Source: Mesostigma viride (lineage: Eukaryota > Streptophyta > Mesostigmatophyceae > Mesostigmatales > Mesostigmataceae). Taken from it: a DNA stretch of 27,056 bases. Both the position numbers and the translations under genes were made by a program. The DNA is taken from positions 1,710,642-1,737,697 of the forward strand of contig RPFO01000002.1 in NCBI GenBank assembly GCA_009746045.1, read 5' to 3'. Below the pieces are notes generated by a model. The model was given only the letters and a program-made list of their open reading frames with translations. It did not search any database and had not been told where the DNA came from. Below, piece by piece: positions 25,733-27,056 of this stretch (position 1 is the first letter of the stretch; the number at the start of each line of letters is the position of its first letter).

Positions 25733-27004
25733 CTAAAGAGGGTGTGCCTCAGCCACAATATACATGCAGGCTAGCGTGTCCTTGGCCCTGTCGCCAATTG
25801 CACCTTCCAAGGGCACGGTGTTCCTGGGGTGAACAAAACTGTCCACTTCACGCCACGCCGCGGCCCTGCCAGCGCGCCGTAGGAGCTGCCAGTGCTTCTC
25901 CTGTTTATACACGAGGACGGCGCAGAGCCACGCAGTCACCTCGTACCTTTTACGCTCTTCGCCCCCCACCGTGATGCGTACCACGATCTCTTCCGGCAGT
26001 TGGTGCGCAGTCTCTGCCGGCAGTCTCTCCATGAAGAAGTCCATGACCGGGATCATGGTCGGGACAGTCTTGAAGACTCGTACAGAGCGTTCATGGAAAC
26101 CCGCGCACCCAGGGGTGCACAACGTCTTACCGTTGGTGCCGCACCCTTGGGTCAGCGCCATCTGGATGGCCTCGAGGATGGAGTGTCCAGCATTGCGTCG
26201 CGATGGCGTGCACTTCATGTGGCAGTCGATAGGAAGCTTCACGAGCAGCTCCTCCGTGGGCCGACATGTGTGGCCTACTTCGCGGAGGTCGCACCCCTGC
26301 AGATGCCACATCACAGTCGTCAAGCAGCGGGAAGCACCCAGGAATTTGCCCACCGGCACCTGCGCTGCATCAGCGCATCCTTTGTGCACCCTCTTCTGCC
26401 ACTTCTCGTAATTCTTGCGCGGCTCTGTATCGATAGCGATAAACCACCGGATGATGCACGTGCCCAGCTCGCATCGCTGGGGGTCATGGGCGCGACCCCT
26501 CGCTCGACCCGTGAGAAGCTGTGCTAGCCCGACCCCGCCACCAGACACCACCGCAGCTCCCGCGTTGGCAAACTCGATGGCAGCGTCTGGGGCACAGCTG
26601 TTATCCCCCCATTTCCCCGTGTGCTCCCGGCCAGCCTTCACCCTGTGCTCACCGTGCTTTCTCAACAGTTCCGCACTCTCCGTGCAGTGCCTGCAGTCCT
26701 CGTCGGGACCAGGACACTCTGCCGGAAATGCCGGGTCAGTGGTGCGATCGATCTCCACAGGGCTGGCAGTCCCTGCATCATCATCATCCTTAGCAAGGTC
26801 GAGGGGAAGATCGGCGCAGTCTCCCGCCTTCACCCCCGCCTTCTCACTCGACTGTGGCCTGGCGGCTTCCCCACCGTCCCCTCTGCCGCCGCACTGCTGA
26901 GGATGGACCACCACCACCTTCATCGCCGCCTCCGCTCTCTGCCTCGCACCACGCTTCCCCTTCTGCAGCGCCTCCGCCTTCCCCCCGTCTCCCTCCGCCG
27001 CCAT
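25733..27004 (-). CDS. Ubiquitin-specific-protease-like protein (C19-like), start uncertain
   Basis: The first ATG is at 27004 (MAAEGDGGK); the frame stays open to the window edge, so an upstream start or exon is possible. Numbering below begins ten codons earlier, at 27034. Residues 1-100 are low-complexity, basic then acidic. CxxC (CRHC, 114-117) may bind zinc. The core resembles a USP: Cys box GDNSCAPDAAIEFA with Cys147; a LLVKLPID...SILEAIQMAL segment and a Cys cluster (Cys298, Cys306, Cys310) where USPs have their finger region; FKTVPTMIPVMDFFMERL, like the LP-x-x-L-x-x-x-x-x-R strand; and the His box YEVTAWLCAVLVYKQEKHWQLLRR with His381, followed 17 residues on by Asp398 in WREVDSF. Cys147, His381 and Asp398 suit the catalytic triad that removes ubiquitin. 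GHY is replaced by KHW, so the family call is tentative. TAG stop. Confidence 0.6.
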   Translation of the reverse strand: MAAEGDGGKAEALQKGKRGARQRAEAAMKVVVVHPQQCGGRGDGGEAARPQSSEKAGVKAGDCADLPLDLAKDDDDAGTASPVEIDRTTDPAFPAECPGPDEDCRHCTESAELLRKHGEHRVKAGREHTGKWGDNSCAPDAAIEFANAGAAVVSGGGVGLAQLLTGRARGRAHDPQRCELGTCIIRWFIAIDTEPRKNYEKWQKRVHKGCADAAQVPVGKFLGASRCLTTVMWHLQGCDLREVGHTCRPTEELLVKLPIDCHMKCTPSRRNAGHSILEAIQMALTQGCGTNGKTLCTPGCAGFHERSVRVFKTVPTMIPVMDFFMERLPAETAHQLPEEIVVRITVGGEERKRYEVTAWLCAVLVYKQEKHWQLLRRAGRAAAWREVDSFVHPRNTVPLEGAIGDRAKDTLACMYIVAEAHPL

Positions 27005-27056
27005 CCTCTCTGGAACTCTCTCGTCCCCCCCCACCCGCGCCTCCGCCTTGCCCCGT

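Noticed and set aside
1-27056. tRNA, rRNA or CRISPR features
   Set aside because: No cloverleaf with a proper T-loop motif, no rRNA core and no regular repeat-spacer array were found by eye.

Overview
The window looks like nuclear DNA of a eukaryote, most plausibly a green or related alga. Reasons: long AT-rich spacers between a few GC-rich coding blocks, intron signals (GTAAGT and GTGAGT donors, a pyrimidine-rich CAACAG acceptor), eukaryotic domain types (protein kinase, F-box-like, ubiquitin-protease-like), an APE-type LINE retrotransposon with relics, and many micro- and minisatellites. I see no rRNA, tRNA, CRISPR array or bacterial operon. The lineage cannot be fixed from sequence reading alone.

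Layout. 1-5330 is mostly gene-poor with weak small ORFs and pieces of a dispersed repeat (called R1 here). 5336-5978 holds two 5'-truncated LINE copies back to back on the minus strand. 6130-6720 is a diverged AT-rich satellite. 7008-8369 is a roughly 45-copy minisatellite of about 30 bp that is open on both strands. A minus-strand gene for a Cys-rich, zinc-ribbon-like protein (start 8957 or 8930) reads directly into it. 9479-9775 is another LINE relic. 10109-14051 is a nearly complete LINE (ORF1 tail, APE endonuclease, reverse transcriptase, AATTT tail). It has a 14-bp target-site duplication and sits inside an R1 copy; an unoccupied relative of the site lies at 1611-1695. 14385-15950 holds further retroelement ends and a decayed ORF1. 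16452-17561 is a broken or spliced zinc-finger-like gene. 18293-18960 carries three more retroelement 3' ends.

The right third holds the best cellular-type genes: a 414-aa F-box-like protein (minus, 19563-20807), a 393-aa divergent protein kinase (plus, 22181-23362), and a protein resembling a ubiquitin-specific protease with a plausible Cys/His/Asp triad (minus, 25733-27004, possibly extending past the window edge). The F-box-like and kinase genes diverge from a 1.37-kb spacer filled by two unrelated tandem arrays, one containing long perfect palindromes. Between kinase and protease lie two copies of a microsatellite-bearing repeat, a head-to-head 36-bp inverted repeat, and a candidate MITE.

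Two themes stand out. First, at least nine retroelement 3' ends of different families share a small CTCC-N4-GGAG hairpin followed by an AT-rich short-repeat tail, suggesting a common reverse-transcriptase recognition structure. Second, an F-box-like protein, a kinase and a ubiquitin-protease-like protein cluster around unusual repeat-built control regions. All functional calls rest on motifs seen by eye; no database search was possible.
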